NCBI GenBank assembly: GCA_006503535.1
Contig: QYRS01000003.1
Location: forward strand, 3,038,001-3,102,000
DNA length: 64,000 bases
Direction of reading: 5' to 3'
Source of the DNA: Arthrinium phaeospermum
Taxonomy: Eukaryota; Ascomycota; Sordariomycetes; Amphisphaeriales; Apiosporaceae
Positions within the stretch are counted from its first letter, which is position 1. Each line of letters begins with the position of its first letter. Positions 12,138 through 23,101 of this stretch are shown in pieces. Both the position numbers and the translations under genes were made by a program. The notes under the pieces were generated by a model. The model ran no database searches. It had not been told where the DNA came from and saw only the letters and a program-made list of their open reading frames with translations.

Positions 12138-13717
12138 GTAATGCCTGGGACTGAGGGCGACCAAGGGGCGGCTGATGGGACATTGACTCTTTCACGAAGA
12201 CTATGGACGAGGCAACGCTTTAAAGCAAGGGTGTACGTAGCTGGGGCGGCTTGACCAGCAACTGGCGTTTGATGCGTTTGGGGCATCTGATGGGATCTAC
12301 ACACTTAGATATGGCGCTTATTGGAGGCCGCATGTGTTTGGCATGCGGATTGCAGCATTTACACGGCGGTTAGAGTGTAGGAAGTATACCGAATATTGAC
12401 TTTTCACTTGATACCAACAAATTGATTGGCTGGCAGTCTTGTGGGCATAGAGTCGTCCCTGGCTGCCGTGTCCGATGGGGGCGTATGAAACCTTGGACAA
12501 CATGTTTTCGAGGCAAAACCACGTGGCCGGATAAAGGGAATGGTAATCGAGAAAACAACGTGAGATATTCTCAAAGTCCGTGGTGCTCAAGCCTCGTGGC
12601 CCATGGTTGCGGGTCTCAAGTCTCACAGGTGGTACGACTGTCCACTGAATGACGATAATACCGCCGTCTTCGGCACCTCCGGAGATTCTTGGGAAACAGG
12701 CCTGGACTTCTCGAGATGCATGTACATTCACTTTACCTAGAATTCGAAAACTTCATTCTGGTTTACTCAATTGTTCTTCTCAAGAACTTGATCTCGATTT
12801 CTCAATGTGAGAACGCTGGACCAATAGAGGTCTATCTGGGGCATGTGCATCATAATTTGAGGAACGCGAGCAGGATGTGAAGAAAACAATGGAAAGTCAA
12901 ATATGCCATGGATCGGCCGAGGCTGAGAAATCGCGAGGTTTCCCTGCGGCCCATGATATGTAAATTAATGCGACGAATGCGATGATGCAAGGGGGTTAGA
13001 CGAGAGTAGCCAGTCAGCGAGCCGAGAAATGTCAGCTGTGCTGGTGCGAGTGAGTGCCTCGGATCTGATAAGATCAGATAACTCGCACTCGCGAGCCGAG
13101 CTTAGCCCACTGCAGCTGTGGGCTCCCGATGAACTTTAGAGCAGTGTTGATCCAGCATGGAAACAACCCCGTTCCGCCGTTCAACGACGTGGAACCAGCC
13201 CCTAACTGGGTCACGCTGCCCGTTGGGCTTCGGGGACCTGAGGACATCCGCCAGGGCTTATTGGCTGGCAATGGCTATCCGTATTGGCCGTAACGGGGGT
13301 TTCCTTTGTTCTCTCTGTTTCTGCACGGCATGTGAAGAGTTGCTTCTCGGTAATTGTCGTACTGCATACTACGCACTACGCAATGCGAGGTGGATTTGGG
13401 GGAGGGACCAGGACAGGGATCTTGGTGCGGGTTAGCGCAGGCTTCGCAGACCCCCCGAGATAAATGTACGGGCACATCCAGAACTTGGAACTTGCTTGCC
13501 CTGCTCTTCTCTCCAGTCGAATATGTAATTTAAATCAACCACTGAACAACACAATCCTTCGAGGAACCCCTTCCTGTTCGGTTCTGTCTCTGTCGTCTCA
13601 AAACGCACCCATCATTCCATCTATCAACCTTGCCCGTGCGTGATACACTCAGCTCAAAGTCAGTGAGGAGGGCCATACTTCAGACAAGCACCCCATCTGG
13701 GGACAACTGTCGCAATC
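12138..13717. other. Intergenic, GT34 gene to S1P lyase gene
   Basis: About 1.6 kb. The only structured element I see is the nested palindrome with GATA cores at 13044-13088, listed separately. No coding sequence supported. Confidence 0.5.
13044..13088. promoter_or_regulatory. Nested inverted repeat containing GATA-factor cores
   Basis: Inner arms ATCTGAT (13063-13069) and ATCAGAT (13073-13079) are separated by AAG; outer arms GTGCGAGT (13044-13051) and ACTCGCAC (13081-13088) also pair. The element contains TGATAA and AGATAA, matching the HGATAR consensus of fungal GATA factors (AreA/WC type). It lies about 630 bp upstream of the S1P lyase start. Binding is inference. Confidence 0.35.
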
Positions 13718-15566
13718 ATGCCTGGCTCTACGCGCATGCCCATTAGCCTGCGGGAAAGCTTCGAGAGAGTGAAGCGAAACCGGCCGGCAAACTCACTGGC
13801 CTTGATCAATCTTGATCTGTAAGTAGAAGCAACCCGTCTCTCTCTTCCGGCCAAAACCAAATAGAAATCGCCGGCTGTGGGCTAACTCGGCTTTCCCGCC
13901 TCTACAGGGTACGGAACGTCGTCTTCTTTTTCTTCGTGTGGCGCATCATCCGACGCACCTTCTGGAAGCTCAAGGGCCGCGGCCTCTTCGGCGCAATTGC
14001 AGAGCTATATACAGACCTCCGGCGAATTCTCTATGGCTATTTCCTGCGCGCCCCGGGTGTTCGCACCCAGGTGAAGAAGCAGGTCAACGAGGCCCTCTCC
14101 AAGATGCAAGGCAAGATGATCCCCGCCGGCCAGACCCGATACCTGAGCCTTCCGAAAGAGCCGTGGACCGACGACGCCCTGCGCACCGAGCTCGACACCC
14201 TCGCCAACATGGATCACACGCGCTGGGAGGACGGGTTCGTGTCGGGCGCCGTCTACCACGGCGAGGACGACCTGCTGAAGCTCCAGACCGAGGCCTACGG
14301 CAAGTTCACCGTCGCCAACCCGATCCATCCGGACGTGTTCCCCGGCGTGAGGAAGATGGAGGCCGAGGTGGTGGCCATGGTGCTGTCCTTGTTCAATGCG
14401 CCGCCCAATGCGGCCGGTGTTTCGACGAGCGGTGGCACAGAGAGTATCCTGATGGCCTGCTTGAGCGCAAGGCAGAAAGCATATGTGGAAAGGGGCGTCA
14501 CAGAACCTGAGATGTACGTTGCCAGCTCGCGAGCCATGTTGTCCTGGGCTGAATACTAATGAGTTCAAATAGGATCCTGCCAGAAACGGCTCACACGGCC
14601 TTCCACAAGGCGGCTGAGTACTTCAAGATCAAGATTCATCTTGTCGCATGCCCCGCACCCTCTCACCAGGTCGACGTCCACCGGGTATCCCGCCTTATCA
14701 ACAGCAACACCGTTCTCCTGGTAGGCTCGGCCCCCAACTTCCCCCACGGCATCATCGACGACATCTCGGCTCTATCCAAGCTTGCCGTAAAGCGCCGCAT
14801 CCCCCTTCACGTCGACTGCTGTTTGGGATCTTTCCTGGTCCCCTTCCTCGAAAAGGCCGGCTTCGAGACCGAGCCCTTTGATTTCCGCCTCAAGGGTGTG
14901 ACGTCCATCAGCTGCGACACGCACAAGTACGGCTTCGCCCCCAAGGGCAACTCGACGGTCCTGTACCGCACCCAGGAGCTGCGTACCTACCAATACTTTG
15001 TGTCTCCCGACTGGAGCGGCGGCGTGTACGCGTCGCCGGGCATCGCCGGGTCGCGGCCGGGCGCCCTCATCGCCGGCTGCTGGACGTCGATGATGCGCGT
15101 GGGCGAGCCCGGATACGTGGACGCCTGCGTGCAAATTGTGGGCTGCGCCAAGAAGATCGCCGAGTACATCACGACGACGTCGCCGCCCCTGTCGGCCGAG
15201 CTCCAGATCATCGGCCGCCCGCTCGTCTCGGTCGTCGCCTTCACCGCCCGCAACCTCAACATCTACGACATCGCCGACGCCATGTCCGCCAAGGGCTGGC
15301 ACCTCAACGCCCTCCAGAACCCGCCCGCCATGCACATCGCCGTCACCCGCCCCATGGTCAAGGTCTGGGAGAAGCTCGTCGCCGACCTCGAGGCCGTCAT
15401 CGAGGCCGAGCGCGAAAAGGAGCGTGTCCGCGCCGTCGAGGGCAAGGCCAAGGGCGCGGCTACCGGTGACAGCGCGGCCCTGTACGGCGTCGCGGGCAGC
15501 TTGCCCAACAAGACGGTCGTTGTCGACTTGGCGACTGGCTTCTTGGACCTTTTGTACAAAGCTTAA
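13718..15566 (+). CDS. DPL1: Sphingosine-1-phosphate (dihydrosphingosine-1-phosphate) lyase
   Basis: PLP-dependent ER enzyme that splits phosphorylated long-chain bases into a fatty aldehyde and phosphoethanolamine, the exit step of sphingolipid breakdown. Exons 13718..13818, 13908..14513, 14573..15566 give 566 aa, normal for the family. A single N-terminal membrane anchor VRNVVFFFFVWRIIRR sits near residues 35-50. The PLP site is SCDTHKYGFAPKG with the Schiff-base lysine at about K354; the cofactor aspartate is in LHVDCCLGSF (about D317), and VSTSGGTESILMAC holds the phosphate-binding stretch. DWSGGVYASPGIAGSRPG is a further family landmark. The first exon encodes MPGSTRMPISLRESF; the GTAAGT donor and CTACAG acceptor restore the frame exactly. 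Confidence 0.96.
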
Positions 15567-16675
15567 ATTGCCCTTTTCTTCATGGTCATTGTTTTGAAGG
15601 TGTAAAATTGTAATGCTGGAGTTTATAGGGGGGCAGGCCATGCGAATCTGTATTTTTGGACGGTACCGGGCGGACATATGTTTATACGCATAGACAGCCC
15701 TCTCTCTCTATCCTTACCCTCAACCGTATATCCATATCACTCATTGTAGGTAGTCGTACTAGCAGCAGTAAAAAGCTGGAAGCTTGTGGTAAAAACCTCA
15801 GGAAGCATGCATTATTTAATACAACAGTAACAATTAACAATTCATAATGTGTTCATCGTGTGTTTGAATGCATGCCTAATTCTACATAGAAATGCCACTG
15901 GTATGGTGATAACAAAAACTGTTGAAACTCGAACCAAAGATACAGAAGGGGATGATGGGTGGTCTCCACCCTCCTTTCCTGGACCCCTTCGGGCCCCCGA
16001 GAACGCCGTGCGTGTTCGTGGTTGATAATGTGTGTGCAAACATGATAGTTTCTCCTATTCTGAATCCCGAATACAGCCACCCACGTGCGTGCCTCGCCCC
16101 GGATATGAGCATCGTCCCATATTCCAGCCAAGCAAAGCTATGTATCTCAGTTATACCTCCCGCCGCCGCCCGTTGATCCTACAACCCACCGCCGCCCTTG
16201 GGTGGAAGATGGCAACCACCGCCAATGCAAACCAAACGATTTGTTGTGTTTTTCGATCTTCCCCTCTCAGCTAGTCGAATAAAATCGTTCTTCCCTCCCC
16301 ACACTCTTCTCTCTATATAAAGCCCAATAATAGGAGCTTCCGTGCATATTCTCTCTTCTCCTCTCCTTGGTCCCCCCCTGAAACATCTCTGGTTAATAAA
16401 ACTTTCCGTCGGGGTCAAGTCGTTGTTGGACATTATCGTCTCATAATTTGTATCGTCAAACCGGCACGACAAGATGGCTGTGGCGGTGCGTTCCGCTAGT
16501 GATGGCCACTGCTGATCTTGTCCTGCGTAAGTTGTGAAGAGTGTTCGTTCACCACGGAAGCAACATCGCCGACCTGCTTACGTTCGGAGACTTCGGTGGC
16601 GAACGCCTTGAGACGCTTAATATTCTGCTTCGACGCCAATCCTCGGGATAACCACTCCCTCAAGGCTGCTGATTG
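15567..16675. other. Intergenic between convergent S1P lyase and kinase genes
   Basis: About 1.1 kb of 3' flanking sequence for two converging genes. Open frames on both strands are short and carry no family motif. I see nothing else in it. Confidence 0.5.
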
Positions 16676-18299
16676 CTATTGCAGAGGCTCCGAGGAGCTG
16701 GAAAGGCGGTTGAGGTGTAGATAGACATCGGTGCCGTACCTGAAGTCGATATCGTTAGCGTTTTGTGTATTGGACTTGACATATAGTGTATGATCCTAAT
16801 TACTTACCCTTCCATGCTGATCAGCTTCAGATCGCCTCCAAAGTAGCGAGCATAAAGTCGAGAGATGGGTAAACCGTAGCCAAACCCGGCCATTGGCGCC
16901 TTGAAATCGCTCTTATCGAAGTCTGGGTCTAAGTTCGGGGTGCGGTCGACGGTTGTATACATATAAGTCCACACAAGCGGTATGGCACTACGGGGGATGC
17001 CACCCCCTTCGTCCGATATCTTGATTGTGATGTCTTCTCTGCCTTCGGCCACTATGACCTTGGTGACGGGGAACTCCTGCTTGTCCTGGCCGTGCGTCTC
17101 GACCACGGCGCGCAGAGAGTTCTTCAACGTCTCGAAGAGCATGTGCGACAGGTGACCGGGCACGTACATGAAGTTCAGGTTAGGGTTGCAGACGAGTTGG
17201 ATCTTGGGCGCTTCGAAGAGGCCGTAGTGGTCCTCGCATACGAACCGGGCGTTCTCGATGGCCTCCTGGGCGAGGTCCCGCACGTTGGTCTTGGTGCAGA
17301 TGATGCCGACGTAGGTGGGGTCCCGGTGGTGGCTCTGGTCCGTCAAGGCGATGTGCTGCCCGATGAGCATGCGGATGCCTATCCGGGACATGTAGAAGCG
17401 GTCGAGGAAGGATTGGATGTTGTTGTCGATTTGCATGCGCTGGCGCTTGCGCTTGTACTCGAGGATGCCCTGCGCCATTGTCGTCACCACCCCATCGTGC
17501 CGCCGCTTGATCTTGTTGAGCGTCTGCGAGAACTTCTGGTTGTAGGCCTGCAGGTCGGGCGGCCAGTCCCCGGAGTCGTCGACCATGGCGAAGTACCGCC
17601 GGGCGGCGTGCGGCTTCTTGGATCCACTGCTGATGTTCTCGTTCATGGAGGCGTACTGGCCCTGTTCCAAGCTGGGGTTGGGCGTGGCCTCGGACAGCAT
17701 GGCAGAGGTCTTGCCGTTGAAGCGGCCGGGCTTCAGCAGTCGTTGCCGTACGTCTTTGTCTAGGTCTGGCCGTGGAAGCGTGGTGATTTCCTGTTGTCAC
17801 ATGTCAGGGTCCGTGAGTCCCGCCTAAGAAAGTTGCGACCGCAGCCGGTGGAGGGGGATTGGGGATGCTGCTCACCTCAAAAGACTGTGCATACCAGTCG
17901 GCCACCCTCTTGACCGAGGGCATGTCGCTAAGGCCATCAGGGAGGGTGTTGAGCTCTTCGACTCGATGTGCGAGGCGGATTGGGAGTTCTTCGGCGAGGA
18001 ATTGCGAGGCCCGGAATAGAGTTCCTGTAGGATAGGCTGGTGGGTTAGCGAGCAAGCAAGCGACACAACAGCTCATACAATATTAATTCGAACCTCAAAG
18101 GGCGCAAACAAGACCCAAACAATTGCGAGTAGCGACGGAAATGCAGTGCAGTATTTTTTTTTCTTGCTGTTCTTTGGAACTCACCGATCGAGGGCTTCTC
18201 GCCGAACTGGACCATCTGCCTCAAGCTCACTCCAGTAGCCGGGAAGTTTGCATAGTGACGGATGGTATCCATCAGCTGGGTGGAAGCTTTCCAAGACAT
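16676..18299 (-). CDS. Mitochondrial pyruvate dehydrogenase kinase-type protein kinase
   Basis: Phosphorylates and inactivates a mitochondrial 2-oxoacid dehydrogenase, most likely the E1-alpha of pyruvate dehydrogenase. Exons complement(16676..16739, 16808..17790, 17876..18024, 18185..18299) give 436 aa. The N-terminal helical domain includes TGVSLRQMVQFGEKPSIGTL and FLAEELPIRLAHRVEEL. The GHKL ATP-binding domain shows the N-box region FETLKNSLRAVVE, G1 ISDEGGGIPRSAIP, and G2 GFGYGLPISRLYARYFGGDL, ending YGTDVYLHLNRL. The second exon/intron boundary uses GTGAGC. A short low-complexity insert (about 17600-17700) separates FNGKTSAM from the ARRYFAMVDDSGDW stretch. The BCKDH kinase subfamily is a weaker alternative because the C-terminal motif favours PDK. 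Confidence 0.9.
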
Positions 18300-19817
18300 G
18301 ATGGGCGGTATTATGGCTCTGGGAAGGAGCCGCCAGTGCTGCTGAAGACCGGCCGAGTCTGGAGGATGCTCAGGAAAAGCGCGAAAAGGGGCATTGAGGT
18401 TCCATGGAGAGTTGGAGGACCAGTGTGTGCAAGCCAAGGTCGAAGGTCGTGTGATACGTACTGAGGTGACGGCTTCGCTTCGGCAACAAGGAAAGTTGAA
18501 TAGCAGCTTAAAAGGATAATGGGAACTCTATGCCGAGTCCAGCGAGCTAACGCACCCCTGTCCAAAAGGCTCCAAAGCCCATGTTGGACCCCGCGATTTA
18601 CTACTGCTATGACGGAACACGGACGTACACTCTACCCGAGGTCCTTATTTACAGGGCATCTCATAGGCCCAAGGTCCCTACAGCAGGTGGCCTCAGCTAC
18701 TCGGTGGGTAATGTTTTGTGGCCGGTGGACTCTCTTGCGACTAACTCTGCGTGTGGAAGAGTCAATAAAGATGGTGGTTGATACTCGCCTATTTTCTTAT
18801 TCTCTATAGATCTTGGAACTGAACGAACATGTGAGGCTCCGTGTAACAGACTGGTTTTTCGTTTCCTGCAATGTACACACTGCCAAGTCGGTGAGGTCTG
18901 CCTACTGGTCTGCCCAATCGCCTCGTTCATACTATGCGGCATTATGAGAGGAAGGCACAGCATCTCACTCACACACTAAGTCGATTACCGACACTTACCG
19001 CTCGAGTGAAGAATTCCTAGTACTACTCTGCTACCCAGACTCGGCATGGGGGTTGGCTTCCAGCCAAATAGGGGGGCTGGCTACTGGGTCTCCTATAGAA
19101 GTGGTGTATACTCCGTACTTATGTAGTAGAGAACCAAAAGCTGAGGCTTGCACCCCCACCTTCTTTGCAGCTGCAAATGTGAGTCTCAGATCTAAACGTG
19201 GCTGTTCTCAGGCGGGCGCGAACATACACCCTGTGCGTGCCTTTCTTCTGCCTGCGCGGAATGAGAGACAAACAAACGACGACGCAGCAGCAGCAGCAGC
19301 AGCCAGTAGCAGTACGGCATGACGTAAAGTAAAAGCTAGGACAACTACAGACAGCTACATGCACATAGCTCTCTCCGCGATTAGTTCCGAAAATGTCTCT
19401 CTTTCACAAAGCACATGCTTGAATCCAGTCTTACCACGACCGTTGGCCGACCAAGTGCATCGAATGTATGGTATTTACACTATATACTCAGATGTCGCTA
19501 ATGAAACACCTGAGGATATTTTAATAATGTACGCCTGTTCATTGGGTTTAGAGGTTCCAGCGGTGTGCATTAACCAATCCACTTGCTACGCTGGCTTATG
19601 GCGTGGCAGGTCAAGCAAATCTTCCTCAGGTTCAGATTTTCGATCAACTCGAGTTGATGAAGTGAAGCCATCTTGGGCCTTGCTGAAAACCTACCCGTAA
19701 GACAATGAGACGTGTAAATAAAACGACTGAGGCAACGACGGCAGCTGTGGGCAATCTACCTTGTTTACCTTGATCGTCCAAACCTCAATTTAACCTAGCT
19801 TCTTAACCAATTGGCGA
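18300..19817. other. Divergent intergenic region, kinase gene / coiled-coil orphan
   Basis: About 1.5 kb. It contains a CAG x6 microsatellite at 19285-19302 and otherwise nothing I can assign. Promoters of the two diverging genes must lie here. Confidence 0.5.
19285..19302. repeat. CAG trinucleotide microsatellite, six units
   Basis: Six perfect CAG units in non-coding DNA, upstream of the coiled-coil orphan gene. Confidence 0.9.
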
Positions 19818-21107
19818 ATGTTCCAGCCGCTATCTATCCGCAAGCTTCTTCTTACCTTGTACCCCAACCAATTCAGCACACACCAGCAGCAGCAGCCACG
19901 CCTGATGCCGGAGGACTCCGAGGACGATGCATTCTCTGAACCGCGAACGCCATCTCTCGATGGCGTCCATAGCGACGAATACATAACAGAGGATGGGGCC
20001 ATGAGCCTATCACCGCCGCCTTCGCCCTCGATGAGCCTTCATTCCCTGGGCATGTCTCCGCTCTCCCCATTGCGGCATTCCCCGGTTTTACATCGTACTG
20101 CGAAGCCGCAGTATCCTGCAACAGTTGATGAGAACAGCAATCAACAGGATTTAAGCCAGGACAGCCGAGATGTGCTGGTGCAAAGGCTCAACGACCTGGT
20201 TTCTAGGCTATCGGGCGATGGGGGCCTGCTGGGAGACGGCATCGCCAACCTGCACGCGCGAGTGGACGAGATGGAGCACATCTTGGGCCAAAGCTCTAGT
20301 GCCCAACCTCAGAAGGGGCATCGGGGGAATCAATCGTCAGTGGGAAGCAGCAGCTCCGTCGGGGGCGACGGTGCTTCCATGTTGTCGGGCCTACCCTCGC
20401 CAGCTCAGCCAAAGTCGCCATCGGCCGACGCACCTTCGTCAGATGCTCGTACCGAAGCCGTGCCACCGCAGCAGCAGCAGCAGTCGCGCCAAAGCGAACC
20501 CGAGGAAGCGCGGCCACAAAGGCGGAGAAGTCATTTCGGAGATCCCTCGGATCACGCGCGGCAAGTCCTGCGCGACGCAGAACAACTACGCGAGGCAATG
20601 CTAGGAGTCATTACGAACCTCAAAGCTCGTCAAGAAGAACAAGATGTAATTCGGCGTCTCCGTTTCCTCCTTTCTTTTCATCGCATAGCTAACATACCCC
20701 CTTTAGCACATCCATTCCTTGTTGATCACCCGGGCCGAACGAGCGGCTCAGAGGATCATTTACCTTGAAGATCGTGTGCAAGAGCTGTAAGTGTGCTTCG
20801 CAATTTCTGTCTGTGTACTTACCCATGCTGATTTCGGGCCAGGGAGGATGAACAAAGCGAGGGTGAGATGGACATACTCAACCTGCAAATTCAGTTGAGC
20901 GCGATCGAAGTCCAGTGCCTGGGCTACGTGCCCCAAGATGCAGACCCAGAGCTCGTGGAGAGCATAAACCACTGGAAAGCTGAATGGGATGCCGTGAAGC
21001 GCAAACGGGCTCTCAGGAAAGAAGAATCTGCCAACTCCTTCTTTGAACCTCCGAAGGAGCAGCAATTGCGAGCATATGCGATGGCAGTCAGGACACCGCC
21101 AACCTAA
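19818..21107 (+). CDS. Hypothetical coiled-coil protein
   Basis: Not recognised. Exons 19818..20645, 20707..20786, 20843..21107 give 390 aa, and both introns restore the frame (the second by splitting a Leu codon). The N-terminal half is low complexity: a Gln run, acidic patches (MPEDSEDDAFSEPRTPSLDG), Ser/Pro stretches (SLSPPPSPSMSLHSLGMSPL) with several SP sites typical of proline-directed kinase targets. From about residue 245, heptad-like helices (RQVLRDAEQLREAM, ITRAERAAQRIIYLEDRVQE, MDILNLQIQLSAIEVQ) predict a coiled coil, then a basic segment WDAVKRKRALRKEE. A structural or scaffold role is possible but unproven. The in-frame ATG at 19905 (MPEDSEDD) is an equally plausible start. Confidence 0.65.
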
Positions 21108-23101
21108 CCCGCCCCCTTTATCACAATCATCACATGTGCGATACGCTCTTTGGAGGTCAGAAAGAGCACATCTTCGCATCATCACTACCAGAGACCAGTT
21201 CTGTATGACTTGATGGAATGTATCGATAGTCAGGCGTAGACGGGGCTATTGGGGTGGCATCGCATCGCCATCCAGCAGGCAGGCAGGCTTTGCGAAGATC
21301 TTCATTGGCAACCCCGAATAAGGCTCGCATCTATGCCACGTGCGGCAGGCCGAACACAGCAGGCCAAAGTTACTATTTATAGGATAGCAACACCTTGACA
21401 TGGTGTGAAGTCGCGATTAGAGACGACTCACATTTTTGCCATTGTGTGTCGTATCATTCCTAGATAGGGATACACTGCTACAGCCTTGTAAGTCTGGCAG
21501 TGCACCTGTCTGCCTGTTTGGTGTTTGGCCCGCCTGCTTCTTGTATTAAAACACCACCATATAGGCGTTCAGGAATTGACAAACAATTTATATACGATCC
21601 AATAGGAGCAAGGCCCCTGCCCCCCTCGCCATGTTCTTCCATCGGCGATCTTGCCAGGACTGCGATCCGATTATCCGCTCCGACCATCTTCACCTTGCTA
21701 TACCCTCCTTCGGAATGGGCGATGTACGCCTGGCGCTCTAGCGTATGGCACGAGTGTTGGTATACTATAGTCAAGGTAGGCCATGATCATCTGGTACAGC
21801 ACATTGGAATTCTGTGCCAAATATCCATGCCCGACAGAGAGCATATCACGAATTCGCTGCAAAAGTTCATCTTACGTCTGCGTGCAAATCGGCTGTACCC
21901 TTAGTGCGTGATATGACAATATTGTAATCTGCATACCAACCTGCCGTTATGGGGTAAAAAGGGTTCGGGCGGTCGTTTCATGGCGTTGGGAGAATATGTC
22001 ATAGTGCATCGCATGGAATCCCTCCAATTCTTGGCCAACAGCGCCCAGTCGCTTCTGTCCGTCTTGGGGCGCGGGGTTTGGCGGGCTTGGTGAGCTTGGT
22101 GAGCTTGGTGGTAAGCTTGTAGCCTCGGTGAACATGATAAGCCCTCTTGACTTGAGCTTGTCAGTGCCGAGGCCGTCTTGGAAGGAATTGGCGACAGTTG
22201 GCAACATGAACCAGATCTCGAAATCTGCCTAATGCCTGCCTACACCCGCTACACTGCAATGCTACGGCAGTATTACATTACGCCTCGTGCGTAAATGTTA
22301 CCAATACGCTTGAAGGGTTCGGCTCAGGTGTCGAGTCTGTACACGTAGAGTGCATATCACATATCACTCCTCCCAAAACGCCCTGTCTGCCTCGCTACCT
22401 CAATCTTCGAGCCGTGTAGACTAAGCCACTTCAAGGCATATCACATCCAACCGTCGCCGTCGCCCTTGCACTTTCACTCGGCACACGTCATACTGGCAAC
22501 ACTCCATCAAGCAACACATCGTTCTCTCGACAGCTCTGATTTGCCAGTCGACGAAGACGGTGGCTGATGGCACCCTTGCTCGTCGCAGCCGGGTGTGGTC
22601 GCATGACGTTGGAGGTGAATCCTTCGAGGGGGATATTGCGACTGCTATTCGGTACCGGCAGCGTGAAACTTGGAGACAGGCAGCCTTGCCGGTGCAGCGG
22701 TATAGCAATCGACCCACACAACAAGAACAAACGTCGTTCGAGTCTGCATTAGCCCGGCGATCAGCGGGCTGTAGTCGACAAGAGATGGATTAACCTTCCT
22801 TGACCAGAACCCTGAGAAACCTGGGGTATTACGGCGGGGTCGTCCAGAAGGGCCTGTCAGATCCAGGATGAGATGGAAGCTGTGGTAGAAATACAACTGG
22901 CCCTCCTCCCTAGATGTTGTTGAATGAGATATTGCTTCCCCAGGTCTCTCATTACGAGCCCTTCATTCCTCCCCATTTGATATCGCCCTCATCCTCCTCC
23001 CCTATTTTGGTGGAAAACGAGGTGACTATACACGCAAGGCATCCATCCACGTGGACCATCAAGAAAATTCGACACTGGTTCCTCCCAAAACGGCCGTAAC
23101 C
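21108..23101. other. Intergenic, coiled-coil orphan to MFS transporter
   Basis: About 2 kb with no convincing gene. A short tandem repeat of GCTTGGTGA-type units lies at 22085-22111. Small open frames (for example 21500-21904 and 22560-22793) lack family motifs. The last part should be the transporter promoter. Confidence 0.45.
22085..22111. repeat. Tandem 9-bp repeat, three units
   Basis: Three consecutive units GCTTGGTGA, GCTTGGTGA and GCTTGGTGG in non-coding DNA. Confidence 0.85.

Noticed and set aside
13660..13860. Minus-strand frame across the first exon of S1P lyase
   Set aside because: The plus strand has a proper start, GTAAGT donor and CTACAG acceptor joining exactly to the lyase anchor segment.
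14772..15677. 301-codon antisense frame opposite S1P lyase
   Set aside because: It is the mirror of a GC-rich, codon-biased real gene; its residue composition is that of an antisense shadow.
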